Positions 34,814 to 43,073 of a stretch of DNA of 64,000 nucleotides are shown here, piece by piece. The stretch covers positions 248,001 through 312,000 of the forward strand of contig NZ_JOFL01000001.1 of the NCBI RefSeq assembly GCF_000719265.1. Direction: 5' to 3'. The translations under genes were made by a program, and so were the position numbers. Position 1 is the stretch's first letter, and each line of letters begins with the position of its first letter. Source of the stretch: Streptomyces roseoverticillatus (GTDB lineage Bacteria; Actinomycetota; Actinomycetes; Streptomycetales; Streptomycetaceae). The notes under the pieces were generated by a model. The model was not told the DNA's origin. It made no database searches and saw only the letters and a program-made list of their open reading frames with translations.

Positions 34814-36325
34814 CTAGACCGCCAGGCCCTTCCCTCCGCTCCCTCCGCCCTTCTTGGGCTGGGCCTTGGGGGCGTTGGGCAGGGCCCGTTTGATCTCCTG
34901 CCGGAGATCCTCGATCCGGGCGTATCCGGCGTACTTCCCCGTGAGGCGGTACATCTCGCGGAGCCGGTCCCAGGTGCGGTGCGAGGAGGTCTCGCCGATC
35001 GACACCAGGGCCAGCCGGGCATAGGTGTCCGCCTGGTCGGGGTCGTTGCTGATGAAGCAGGAGGAGGCCATCGAGATGTAGTCGAAGATCATCGACCGTA
35101 GGGTCTCGTTCCCCCGCAGGGCCAGCGCCTCCTTGGCGTGCCGCTGGGCGATGACCGCGACCGAGGGATCGTGCTCGGCAAGCGTCCGGTAGGCCAGGGC
35201 CTGCATGCCGTGGAGCTCGACCTCGTCGAACTTCTGCATCCAGCTGGGGGCGGGCACGTCCCCCTTGTCGGAGATGAAGAGCTCCTCCGCCTCGCCCAGG
35301 GTCCGCCGCATGGCCTGACCCCGGCCCATCGACGCCTGCGCCCAGGCCTCGATCGTGGCGAGCATGGCCCGGGTGCGCGGCAGGGTCTCGCCGCCGGAGC
35401 CGGATTTGGCGAGCTTCATCAGATCGAGGGCGTCGTCGGGCCGACCGAGGTGCACCATCTGGCGGGCCGCCCGGGAGAGCGCCTCGCCGGCACGGGGCCG
35501 GTCGCCGCCCTCGCGCGCCGCGTGGGCGGCGATGACGAAGTACTTCTGGGCGGTCGGTTCGAGGCCCACGTCGTGGGACATCCAGCCGGCGAGCACCGCG
35601 AGGTTCGCCGCGACGCCCCACAGCCTGCGCTGGAGGTGCTCGGGGTGGTGGTAGGAGAGCATCCCGCCCACCTCGTTGAGCTGGCCCACCACCGCCTTGC
35701 GCTGCAGCCCGCCGCCGCGGGCCGCGTCCCAGGCGCGGAACACCTCGACCGAGCGCTCCAGGGCGTCGATCTCGGTGGAGCCCACCGGCGCGGCCTCGTA
35801 GCGGTCGAGCCCGGCGGATTCGGTGTGGATGCCGTCCCTGAGGGGATCGTCGAAGCGGGGGGAGTCGGAGGCGAGGACCGGATCGGAGTGCAGCCAGTCG
35901 TGCATGGCGCTGCTGAGTGCTGAGCCTGCGGCGAGCGCGGCGCCCGCGCCCACCAAGCCGCGTCGGTTGAGCATGAGGTCCATTCCCGTGAATTCGGTGA
36001 GGACCGCGGCGGTCCGCTCGGGCGGCCAGGGGAGGCCGTCCGCGGACTGCCCCCTACCCGCGCGCCCTCGACGGCCGAACCCGAGGTCCTCGATGGTCAC
36101 GACACGGCCGAGTCGCTCGGTGAAGAGGGCTGCCAGCACCTTGGGCACGGGATCGCGCGGGGATTCCCCCATGTCGATCCAACGCCGCACTCGCGAGGTG
36201 TCGGTCGCCAGCTGCGGGTGGCCCATGACGGCCGCCTGCCGGTTCACGAGCCTCGCCAGTTCGCCCTTGGACCATCCGGCCAGACCGAACAGATCCGCGA
36301 GGCGGGTGTTGGGTTCCCTTGTCAC
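34814..36325 (-). CDS. nsdA: NsdA-type negative regulator of differentiation and antibiotic production
   Basis: This 503-residue protein starts at GTG 36325. It opens with a DNA-binding-like region (TRLADLFGLAGWSKGELARLVNRQA, then TDTSRVRRWIDMGESPRDPVPKVLAALFTERLGR). A long helical, TPR-like region follows to the C terminus, ending in a Lys/Gly-rich tail. This matches, from memory, the NsdA regulator of S. coelicolor, which represses sporulation and antibiotic synthesis. It is expected to be cytoplasmic. A related NsdB-like paralogue cannot be excluded. It converges on the phosphatase gene. Confidence 0.8.
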   Translation of the reverse strand: MTREPNTRLADLFGLAGWSKGELARLVNRQAAVMGHPQLATDTSRVRRWIDMGESPRDPVPKVLAALFTERLGRVVTIEDLGFGRRGRAGRGQSADGLPWPPERTAAVLTEFTGMDLMLNRRGLVGAGAALAAGSALSSAMHDWLHSDPVLASDSPRFDDPLRDGIHTESAGLDRYEAAPVGSTEIDALERSVEVFRAWDAARGGGLQRKAVVGQLNEVGGMLSYHHPEHLQRRLWGVAANLAVLAGWMSHDVGLEPTAQKYFVIAAHAAREGGDRPRAGEALSRAARQMVHLGRPDDALDLMKLAKSGSGGETLPRTRAMLATIEAWAQASMGRGQAMRRTLGEAEELFISDKGDVPAPSWMQKFDEVELHGMQALAYRTLAEHDPSVAVIAQRHAKEALALRGNETLRSMIFDYISMASSCFISNDPDQADTYARLALVSIGETSSHRTWDRLREMYRLTGKYAGYARIEDLRQEIKRALPNAPKAQPKKGGGSGGKGLAV

Positions 36326-36615
36326 GTCAAGCCCCCAGGTTCTCGGCTGACTTGAAGGTAGCGGCCCGTCATGGACCAGGCGAGTATTCGCCAGGGTTCG
36401 CCAGGGTCCGCCACATGGTGTGCCACCCGCGGCCGGGTGTGATGTAGGAACGCGCCACCCCGGTCACCCGGCAGCCGGTCCGGATCCGCTGTTCCCCGCG
36501 TATGCGGGGAGGGTCCGTCAAGGGGTGACCCCGTGCATTCCCCAGGGTGCACGGCCGGCCCGGGTACCGGGGCAGCGCGGCAACTCGTCGGCACACGAAG
36601 GGATCCGTTCCGCTC
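36326..36615. other. divergent intergenic region between nsdA and the APH-like gene
   Basis: The 290-bp region holds divergent promoters. A perfect palindromic hairpin, TCCCCGC-GTAT-GCGGGGA, lies at about 36493-36510 and with its flanks resembles one type I-E CRISPR repeat. The run GGTTCGCCAGGGTCCGCCA at about 36390-36410 shows short internal repetition. Confidence 0.5.
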
Positions 36616-37722
36616 ATGTATGCAGCCTCGTCCTCCGTGTCCGCCCCGCCCCGGCTCCGTCCCCAGCACGCCGGCGGCGGGCCGTACCTCGACCCCTCCC
36701 ATGCCGCGGGGGCTGCCTTCGGGGGCGGACGGGCCCGGCTGTCCCCGGGGCTAGGCGGCCAGCCGCTCAGCGGGAGAATCGACCTGTCCGGCCCCCAGGG
36801 GGCGCAGTTGCGTACGGTGATCGCCGCGGTGCAGCGCATCTGCCCGGAGTTCAACGCCGTCCAGGTCCTGCGCCACAACGCGCACTCGGTCCTGCTGGTC
36901 GGCTCCACCGGCCGCACCACAGCGGTGGCCAAGTGTTTACTGGACCCGTCGCCGGCCTGGACCGAGCGGTTCCGGCAGGAAATAGCGACATACCGTGCGT
37001 TCGTCCGCCACCGTCCGCCGGTGCGGGTGCCGCGGCTCATCGCCGCGGACCCCGACAACTGCACGCTGGTGATCGAGCGCATGCCCGGGCGGCCCGCGGC
37101 CGCACAGCGCCACCCTTCGGACACCCCGCCGCGGGCGGACGTCCGGGCCGCGCTCGGTGCGATCTGCAGGGTCAACCTGTGGCGCCCCCCGGCCGGCATG
37201 TTCGACATGCCGCTGGACTACGGCAAGCGCATCGCGCGCTATCACGAGCTGGGCCTGCTGACCGACCGCGACATGGGCGACCTGCAGAAGCTGCTGTACG
37301 GGCTGGCCCACGTCCAGGGCCAGTTCTGCCACGGCGACGCCCAGCTCTCCAACATCCTCCTGGCCCCCACCGGCCCGGTGCTGGTGGACTGGGATCAGGC
37401 GGGCTGGTACCTCCCGGGGTACGACCTCGCCACGCTCTGGATGGCCCTCGGCGACGCCCCTGTGGCGCGCCGGCACATCAGCCAGGTCGCCCGGCAGGCC
37501 GGCACGGTGCAGCGTGACGCCTTTCTGGTGAATCTCATGCTCGTGCTGACCCGCGAGCTCCGCATGTGCGAGACGGCCGTGCAGCGCGCCGTGCAGGACC
37601 CCGCCCCGGCGGCGCCCGGCGCGGCCGACGCGGGCGAGGAGCAGCGGCTGCTGCTGCGCCGGCTGCACGACGACTGCGCGCTGGCCCGGCGCGCCGTGCG
37701 GGCGGCGGTCGGCACCCGCTGA
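36616..37722 (+). CDS. aminoglycoside phosphotransferase (APH)-family kinase
   Basis: About 368 residues. The APH/choline-kinase fold is indicated by [12 protein letters not shown] (nucleotide-binding Lys), [12 protein letters not shown] (Brenner motif, HGD catalytic Asp) and [10 protein letters not shown] (metal-binding Asp). The Gly/Pro-rich N-terminal 55 residues look unstructured. Members phosphorylate small molecules including antibiotics, but also sugars, homoserine or choline, so resistance is not implied. The start at 36616 is the likely one; an earlier in-frame ATG at 36547 is possible. It is divergent from nsdA. Confidence 0.85.
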   Translation: MYAASSSVSAPPRLRPQHAGGGPYLDPSHAAGAAFGGGRARLSPGLGGQPLSGRIDLSGPQGAQLRTVIAAVQRICPEFNAVQVLRHNAHSVLLVGSTGRTTAVAKCLLDPSPAWTERFRQEIATYRAFVRHRPPVRVPRLIAADPDNCTLVIERMPGRPAAAQRHPSDTPPRADVRAALGAICRVNLWRPPAGMFDMPLDYGKRIARYHELGLLTDRDMGDLQKLLYGLAHVQGQFCHGDAQLSNILLAPTGPVLVDWDQAGWYLPGYDLATLWMALGDAPVARRHISQVARQAGTVQRDAFLVNLMLVLTRELRMCETAVQRAVQDPAPAAPGAADAGEEQRLLLRRLHDDCALARRAVRAAVGTR

Positions 37723-37755
37723 CCGCCCGGCCGCCGGCACGTCACCGGCCCCTCC

Positions 37756-37788
37756 GCGACACGCCGCGCCCCGTGCGCGGCGTGTCGC
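37756..37788 (+). terminator. 13-bp stem terminator after the APH-like gene
   Basis: GCGACACGCCGCG (37756-37768) pairs perfectly with CGCGGCGTGTCGC (37776-37788) across a 7-base loop. It starts 33 bp after the stop codon. Confidence 0.7.
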
Positions 37789-37978
37789 CGTGTGCGGGGC
37801 CGGAAAGGGTGCAGCCTCGGCGTCGGAGGCGCAGTGTCCGTACGGGCAACATGCTTCGCAGCAGCATGATTGACGGATCGTCTGCCAGGGACTACCTCTG
37901 GTTACGTCCGGTCCCGCACGCCCGCTCGCGCCCCGACCATTTCCCGCGCGTGGCACGGCACGCCCCGAGGAGGCTGCA

Positions 37979-39994
37979 TTGCGAGGATCCGTTCCCGAAT
38001 CGTGGACCGCTCCCCTGAGAGCCCTCCGAAGAAGCCGGGGGGCGTTCCGGGCGGCCGGAGTCCTGGCTTCGGCTGCCCTGTTGCTGCCCCTGGCGCCCGG
38101 TGCGGCCACGGCTACGGCCACGGCCACGGGCCGCCAGGCGCGCTCCGGCGCGCTGCAGCGGGCCTTCGCCGCGGCGTCCCACGAGTACCGCGTTCCGCAG
38201 AGTGTGCTGCTGGGCGTCGCCTATCTGGAGTCGCGGTGGGACACCCACAGCGGCGCCCCGAGCGTCACCGGCGGCTACGGCCCCATGCACCTGACCGATG
38301 CCGCGCACGCCGTGGCCGCCGTTCCGCACCACAGCGACGGCCGCGAGGATCCGCGCGGCGACAGCTCCCGCCCGGCCGCCGGCCCCCGGACGGTCCGGCC
38401 GCCCGTGCTGCCGGCCGGTGAGCTCCCGCCTCGGCTGCGCATGCTGGAGCAGGCCGCCCGGGTGTCCGGCCTGTCGCGGGAGGCCCTGCGCAAGGATCCC
38501 GCCGCGAACGTACGGGGTGGCGCGGCTCTGCTCGCCGCCGCCCAGAAGCGGCTGGGGATGCCCCTGAGCGAGGATCCGGCGGACTGGTTCGGCGCCGTGG
38601 CGGGCTATCCGGGCGCCTCCGACACGGCGACGGCCACGGCCTTCGCCCGTGACGTCTTCGACGTGATCCGTTCGGGTCAGCGGCGCACGACCGACGTCGG
38701 CCAGCGGGTCGCCCTGCCGGCCGCCCCGCGCCTGCCCGACCGTCCGGAGCAGGTGGGGCGGCTGGGCCTGCCGGATCCTTCGGACGAGGAGACCGAGTGC
38801 CCGGCGGCGGTGGCCTGCGAGGCGATCCCGGCCCCGTACGAGAAGCTGCAGGGCGACAACTACGGCAATCACGACCTGGCGGACCGCCCTGACTCGCAGA
38901 AGACGGAGTTCATCGTCATCCACGACACGGAGGGGTCCTGGGAGACGACGATCAAGCTGATCAAGGACCCCGCGTACGTCTCGTGGAACTACACGGTGCG
39001 CTCCTCGGACGGCCACATCGCCCAGCACGTGCCGACGAAGGATGTGGCCTGGCACGCGGGCAACTGGTACGTGAACGCCAAGTCGGTCGGCATCGAGCAC
39101 GAGGGCTTCCTCGCCCAGCCCGACGCCTGGTATACGGAGGAGATGTACCGCACCTCGGCCCGTCTGGTGCGGTATCTGGCGCAGCAGCTGGGGATCCCGC
39201 TGGACCGGCAGCACGTCCTGGGCCACGACAACGTCCCGGGCACGACCCCGGCGACGATCAAGGGCATGCACACCGACCCCGGTCCGTACTGGGACTGGGC
39301 GCACTACTTCGATCTGATGGGCAAGCCGTTCCGCCCGACGGGCGGCGCTTACGCGGGCATGGTCACGGTCCTGCCCGACTACGACGCCCACAAGCCCGCC
39401 TACACCGGCTGCACGGCGCCGGCCAAGCCCTGCGCCTCGCACGGTTCGGGCGCGGTGCGGCTGTACACGCAGCCGAGCGAGAAGGCGCCGCTGGTGAAGG
39501 ATGCCGGGCTGCGGCCGGACGGCAGCGCTTCCACGATCGACGTCAACGACACGGGGGCGCGCGCCTCGACGGGCCAGCAGTTCGCGGTGGCGGGGCGCAA
39601 GGGCTCGTGGACGGCGATCTGGTACCTGGGGCAGATGGCGTGGTTCAGGAACCCGTTGTCGCAGCCGACCGCGGTCAACGCCTACGGCTCGGTGGTCACC
39701 CCGAAGGAGGGGCTGGCGGAGGTCCCGGTGTTCGGGCGCGCGTATCCGGAGAAGGAGGCGTATCCCGCGGGGGTGCCGGTGCAGGCGCTGGCCCCGCTGC
39801 CGTACAAGCTGCCCGCCGGGCAGGCGTACGTCATGGGGCAGCGGCTGCGGAGCGAGTATCTGTGGGCGAAGACCTTCGATCCCGAGGGCCACAAGGTGAT
39901 CCAGGGCAAGGACGTGTACTACGAGATCCAGTTCGGCCACCGGGTGGCCTTCGTGAAGGCCGCTGACGTGACCGTGCGGCCCTCGAACCGGTAG
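37979..39994 (+). CDS. secreted N-acetylmuramoyl-L-alanine amidase with N-terminal lytic-transglycosylase-like domain
   Basis: This 671-residue protein begins at a TTG with a strong AGGAGG five bases upstream. After a long signal peptide (about 1-50), residues 55-110 resemble a lysozyme-like/SLT start (ASHEYRVPQSVLLGVAYLESRWD, the E being a candidate catalytic residue). The central part is an amidase_2/PGRP domain with VIHDTEGSW, VAWHAGNWYVN, GIEHEG and HVLGHDNVPGTT (zinc-binding His residues). The C-terminal part (about 470-671) has SH3-like repeats. It cuts cell-wall amide bonds, possibly with glycan-strand cutting too. Confidence 0.92.
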   Translation: MRGSVPESWTAPLRALRRSRGAFRAAGVLASAALLLPLAPGAATATATATGRQARSGALQRAFAAASHEYRVPQSVLLGVAYLESRWDTHSGAPSVTGGYGPMHLTDAAHAVAAVPHHSDGREDPRGDSSRPAAGPRTVRPPVLPAGELPPRLRMLEQAARVSGLSREALRKDPAANVRGGAALLAAAQKRLGMPLSEDPADWFGAVAGYPGASDTATATAFARDVFDVIRSGQRRTTDVGQRVALPAAPRLPDRPEQVGRLGLPDPSDEETECPAAVACEAIPAPYEKLQGDNYGNHDLADRPDSQKTEFIVIHDTEGSWETTIKLIKDPAYVSWNYTVRSSDGHIAQHVPTKDVAWHAGNWYVNAKSVGIEHEGFLAQPDAWYTEEMYRTSARLVRYLAQQLGIPLDRQHVLGHDNVPGTTPATIKGMHTDPGPYWDWAHYFDLMGKPFRPTGGAYAGMVTVLPDYDAHKPAYTGCTAPAKPCASHGSGAVRLYTQPSEKAPLVKDAGLRPDGSASTIDVNDTGARASTGQQFAVAGRKGSWTAIWYLGQMAWFRNPLSQPTAVNAYGSVVTPKEGLAEVPVFGRAYPEKEAYPAGVPVQALAPLPYKLPAGQAYVMGQRLRSEYLWAKTFDPEGHKVIQGKDVYYEIQFGHRVAFVKAADVTVRPSNR

Positions 39995-40069
39995 CGCCCG
40001 CAAGGACGCGAGGAGCCCGGTGCGGCGTCGGCCGTACCGGGCTCCGGTGCGTCGGTGTGCGGGGCCTTG

Positions 40070-40567
40070 TCAGGCCGTCTGGAACATCTCGGCGGGCAGC
40101 GGCTTGAGGAGCTGGTAGAGCTCGTCGGTGATGGGCCGGTCCCAGCTGGCGATGGTGACGAGGACGCCGTCGCTGCGGTCGAACTGGGTGCAGGAGATGC
40201 GGCCCTCGGAGCACTTGATGCGCCGGACGATCAGGAGGTTGTCCTCGTGCATGACCGGGATGTCCTCGGTCTCCAGCACCTGCACCGGCTCCTCGTTGCC
40301 GAGGGCGGCCAGGAGCTGGGTGACCTCGAAGGGCACCTGGCCCTCTTCGAGCTCGCGCGCCGGGGAGCCCTCCGGCAGATTGCCGATGATCATCGCCGGG
40401 CCGCGCCCGCCGAAGAGGTCGTAGCGGAGGAACACACCCTGGCAGCTGCCGTCGGGCGCGGGCAGCAGCCCGGCCCCGAGATCGCCCGGCCAGTCCCCCG
40501 GGTCCATGGCCAGGACGTCGAAGTCCGGCCCGGTGGGCGTGGCGCTGCGGCGGCGGAGGAAGGACAT
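40070..40567 (-). CDS. conserved actinobacterial protein of unknown function
   Basis: About 165 residues with no signal peptide or membrane segment. It begins with a short basic stretch (SFLRRRS) and continues with mixed alpha/beta sequence including QGVFLRYDLFGGRGPAMIIGNL and LLIVRRIKCSEGRISC. I do not recognise a domain. The ATG at 40567 is used; an in-frame GTG six bases upstream is possible. It converges on the amidase gene and is divergent from the rodlin gene. Confidence 0.75.
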   Translation of the reverse strand: MSFLRRRSATPTGPDFDVLAMDPGDWPGDLGAGLLPAPDGSCQGVFLRYDLFGGRGPAMIIGNLPEGSPARELEEGQVPFEVTQLLAALGNEEPVQVLETEDIPVMHEDNLLIVRRIKCSEGRISCTQFDRSDGVLVTIASWDRPITDELYQLLKPLPAEMFQTA

Positions 40568-40878
40568 GCCCACATCGTACGTGCCCGGACCCCTGGCGTG
40601 GCGCCGGGGAGAGCTTCGGGCGGCGGCTCGTCCGAGGGGCCCTCAGCCGGTCCAGGGTCCGCCCGGACGCAACTTGTGGGGGCGCTGTCCGGGCGGACCG
40701 ACGGCCGAAGAACACCGCCGCGGGCGGCACGTTACCAGGCAAAAGCGGGACTTCTCCGTACGGAAACCACTGTCCCGAAGCAAATGAGTGAATTCCCGAA
40801 ACTTCCGTTATGGGGCCGAGTTACTCAGGTCGCTTCCCTGTCTGTGAGAGGCAGCTAATCGATCGAAAGGCACAGACC
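40568..40878. other. 311-bp divergent region upstream of the rodlin gene
   Basis: It carries a 12-bp inverted repeat (40657-40698) described separately. The last 100 bp before the rodlin gene are lower in GC (AAGCAAATGAGTGAATTCCC). These should hold the rodlin promoter. No gene is seen. Confidence 0.45.
40657..40698. repeat. 12-bp perfect inverted repeat in the rodlin upstream region
   Basis: GTCCGCCCGGAC at 40657-40668 is the exact reverse complement of GTCCGGGCGGAC at 40687-40698, with 18 bp between. It lies between the starts of two divergent genes, so it is unlikely to be a terminator. It could be an operator or a structured untranslated region. Confidence 0.55.
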
Positions 40879-41322
40879 GTGCTCAAGAAGGTACTCACGA
40901 CGGCCGCCGTGACGGTTACCAGTGTCGGCACCATCGCCGGCCCTGCGATGGCGATCGGCAACGACCAGGACGTCGCCAACGGCAACGCTTCGCACACCGG
41001 CTACGGCAACACGATCACCGGTGGCAAGGAAAGCCCGCAGATGAGTCTCATCCAGGGCACCCTCAACAAGCCGTGCCTCGGAATCGGCAAGATCGGCATC
41101 CAGTCGGTCCTCGCCCTGCTGCTCAACGTCGGCATCCAGGACGTACCGATCCTCACTTCCCAGCAGCAGCAGCAGTGCACCGACAACTCGACGATCAGCG
41201 ACGGCGACGACCCGCTGTCGCACATCCTCGACGAGATCCCGATCATCTCGGGCAACGGCTCGGGCAACAAGGGCGGCGGCCACCCCGGCTTCGGCGGCCC
41301 CGGCTTCAACCACGGCCACTGA
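40879..41322 (+). CDS. rodlin (aerial-surface structural protein) with extended Gly/His tail
   Basis: The GTG at 40879 follows GAAAGG and gives 147 residues. A signal peptide ending AMA-IGNDQ precedes the mature part. The core ANGNASHTGYGN, SPQMSLIQGTLNKPCLG, GIQDVPIL and QQCTDNST follows the rodlins RdlA/RdlB of S. coelicolor, which form the rodlet layer on spores and hyphae with chaplins. The two conserved Cys residues are present. The last 20 residues (a Gly/His/Pro/Asn-rich tail) exceed the usual 131-133-residue length. A hairpin terminator follows. Confidence 0.9.
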   Translation: MLKKVLTTAAVTVTSVGTIAGPAMAIGNDQDVANGNASHTGYGNTITGGKESPQMSLIQGTLNKPCLGIGKIGIQSVLALLLNVGIQDVPILTSQQQQQCTDNSTISDGDDPLSHILDEIPIISGNGSGNKGGGHPGFGGPGFNHGH

Positions 41323-41357
41323 CCGACGCCGCGCCCGGCCTCACGGCCGGCCGGATC

Positions 41358-41396
41358 TCCCCCTGTCTCGGGTGCACGGGCCCCGGGGCAGGGGGA
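41358..41396 (+). terminator. terminator hairpin after the rodlin gene
   Basis: TCCCCCTG at 41358-41365 pairs with CAGGGGGA at 41389-41396, with a further inner CGGG/CCCG pairing. It sits 35 bp after the rodlin stop. Confidence 0.6.
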
Positions 41397-41453
41397 TTCC
41401 CTTGCCCGGAAACCGCAGGTCAGAGCCGCTCGCGCCGGTTTCCCTGCGGGTCG

Positions 41454-41459
41454 TATACG
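41454..41459 (+). promoter_or_regulatory. -10 promoter element of the leader-peptide transcript
   Basis: TATACG lies at 41454-41459, so transcription would begin at about 41466, essentially at the GTG of the leader peptide (41468). This suggests a leaderless or nearly leaderless leader peptide. The -35 is not clear. Confidence 0.45.
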
Positions 41460-41467
41460 ATGGGCGC

Positions 41468-41542
41468 GTGACTATGCTCGTCAAACGCCGCCACGTGGAC
41501 CTCCTCCGCGTCACGAGCATGTCCTGTCGCCGCTACGGCTGA
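41468..41542 (+). CDS. putative cysteine-type leader peptide upstream of the 2OG-Fe(II) oxygenase gene
   Basis: A 24-codon ORF (GTG 41468 or ATG 41474, stop 41542) encodes a short basic peptide with the core RRHVDLLRVTSMSCRR. This pattern, RRHVDL followed by a Ser-x-Cys-Arg-Arg end, is that of the widespread actinobacterial 'putative leader peptide' found upstream of sulphur-metabolism genes, where ribosome stalling at Cys is thought to control attenuation. A long pyrimidine-rich stretch (about 41543-41612) with short GGCC palindromes follows and could form the terminator/antiterminator. The next gene, 174 bp away, is a 2OG-Fe(II) oxygenase. Confidence 0.72.
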   Translation: MTMLVKRRHVDLLRVTSMSCRRYG

Positions 41543-41716
41543 TCTTCTTTCTGCCCGGCCCCTTTTCTCCGGCCGTGGCCGCCTTTTCTTTCTTTTCTTC
41601 TTTCCTGCCGTTCTCCCGGTCCCGCTTCGCCCTGCCCGCGCACCCCGCGGCGGCGCCGCGGGCGTCCGGCGCACCGCCGTACGCGATTCCGGGCCCTCAC
41701 GCTGTGGACAACCCTC

Positions 41717-42733
41717 ATGAGCAACAAGCTTCCCGTCCTCGACCTCTCCGCCGCCTCCGCCGGTCCCGAGGCCCGTGCCCGCTTCCGCGAGGAGCTGCAC
41801 TCGGCCGCGCGCGACGTGGGCTTCTTCCATCTGACCGGCCACGGCGTCACCGAGGCGGAGACCGCCGAGCTGTGGCGCACCATGCGGGCGTTCTTCGCCC
41901 TCCCCGAGGCGGACCGGCTGTCCATCAGCAACCTCAACTCCCCCCACTTCCGCGGCTATACCCGCATCGGTGACGAGCGGACGGGCGGCAGCCGGGACTG
42001 GCGCGACCAGCTCGACATAGGCGCCGAGCGGGAGGCGCGCGCGCCGGGTGCGGACGAGCCCGGCTACTGGTGGCTGGAGGGCCCGAACCAGTGGCCGGCG
42101 GCCCTCCCCGGGCTGCGGACGGCCGCCCTGCGCTGGATCGACCGGCTGAGCGCGGTCGCCGAGCGGCTGCTGCACGAGCTGCTGGCCTCGATCGGCGCCC
42201 CCGAGGACTTCTACGACGAGGCCTTCGCCGACCGCCCCCACCTGCACCTGAAGCTGGTCCGCTACCCCGGCAGCGCCCCCGACGGCGCCGGGCAGGGCGT
42301 GGGCGCCCACAAGGACTACGGCTTCCTGACCCTGCTCCTGCAGGATGCGGTGGGCGGCCTGCAGGTGGAGGCGGCGGACGGGTCCTTCCTCGACGTGCCG
42401 CCGGTGCCGGGGGCGTTCGTGATCAACCTGGGCGAGCTGCTGGAGGTGGCCACGAACGGCTATCTGAAGGCCACCAACCACCGTGTGGTCAGCCCGGCCG
42501 GCACCCGCGAGCGGTTCTCGGTCCCGTTCTTCTACAACCCGCGCCTGGACGCGCGCATCGAGCCCGTGTCGTTCCCGTACGCGGACCGGGCGCCGGGCGT
42601 CACTCAGGACGCCGGCAACCCGCTGTTCGCGGAGTACGGCCGCAACGAGATCAAGGGCTGGCTGCGCGCGCACCCCCAGGTGGCCCGCCGCCACCACGCG
42701 GACCTGCTGACCGAGGGAACGCCCGTGGGCTGA
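41717..42733 (+). CDS. 2-oxoglutarate/Fe(II)-dependent oxygenase of the isopenicillin N synthase family
   Basis: This 338-residue protein has the full iron-binding triad: His and Asp in GAHKDYGFLTLL (HxD), and the distal His in ATNHRVVSP, with the co-substrate Arg in RERFSVPFF (RxS). It is a cytosolic dioxygenase that hydroxylates or desaturates a small molecule using Fe(II), O2 and usually 2-oxoglutarate. The substrate is unknown. Upstream lies a Cys-type leader peptide, so a link to sulphur supply is possible. The ribosome-binding site is poor. It converges on the DUF397 gene, with 7 bp between stop codons. Confidence 0.9.
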   Translation: MSNKLPVLDLSAASAGPEARARFREELHSAARDVGFFHLTGHGVTEAETAELWRTMRAFFALPEADRLSISNLNSPHFRGYTRIGDERTGGSRDWRDQLDIGAEREARAPGADEPGYWWLEGPNQWPAALPGLRTAALRWIDRLSAVAERLLHELLASIGAPEDFYDEAFADRPHLHLKLVRYPGSAPDGAGQGVGAHKDYGFLTLLLQDAVGGLQVEAADGSFLDVPPVPGAFVINLGELLEVATNGYLKATNHRVVSPAGTRERFSVPFFYNPRLDARIEPVSFPYADRAPGVTQDAGNPLFAEYGRNEIKGWLRAHPQVARRHHADLLTEGTPVG

Positions 42734-42740
42734 CGGTTCG

Positions 42741-42974
42741 TCAGGTCAGGTCGAACTCGCCCTCGCGGGCGCCGCGTACAAAAGCGCGCCACTCCGCGGG
42801 CGAGAACACCACTGCGGGACCCGGATCACGTCCGTTGCGCATGGCGATGAAGCCTTCCACGAAGGCGATCTGGACATCGCCGGTCCCCTGACTGCCCGGC
42901 AGCCAGGCGGCGTTGCCGAGGTCGAGCTCGGGCACGATGGCGCCCGCCGGTCGTTCAGTCGTGCTCTCTGCCAC
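42741..42974 (-). CDS. DUF397 family protein
   Basis: The GTG at 42974 is preceded by GGGAGGAG and gives 77 residues. The sequence AAWLPGSQGTGDVQIAFVEGFIAMRNGRDPGPAVVFSPAEWRAFVRGAREGEFDL matches the DUF397 fold. DUF397 proteins are usually encoded next to an XRE-type regulator and are thought to form regulatory pairs in streptomycete development and antibiotic control. No XRE partner lies within several genes here, so this is an orphan copy. It converges on the oxygenase gene. Confidence 0.88.
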   Translation of the reverse strand: MAESTTERPAGAIVPELDLGNAAWLPGSQGTGDVQIAFVEGFIAMRNGRDPGPAVVFSPAEWRAFVRGAREGEFDLT

Positions 42975-43073
42975 TGCTGAAGCTCCTCCCGGTCGTCGTC
43001 CCGCGCCCACCCTAGCGAGCGCGGCGTGCGCCGCACAGGCCGCACGGCGGCAAACGCTCCCCCCTGCGCTCCT

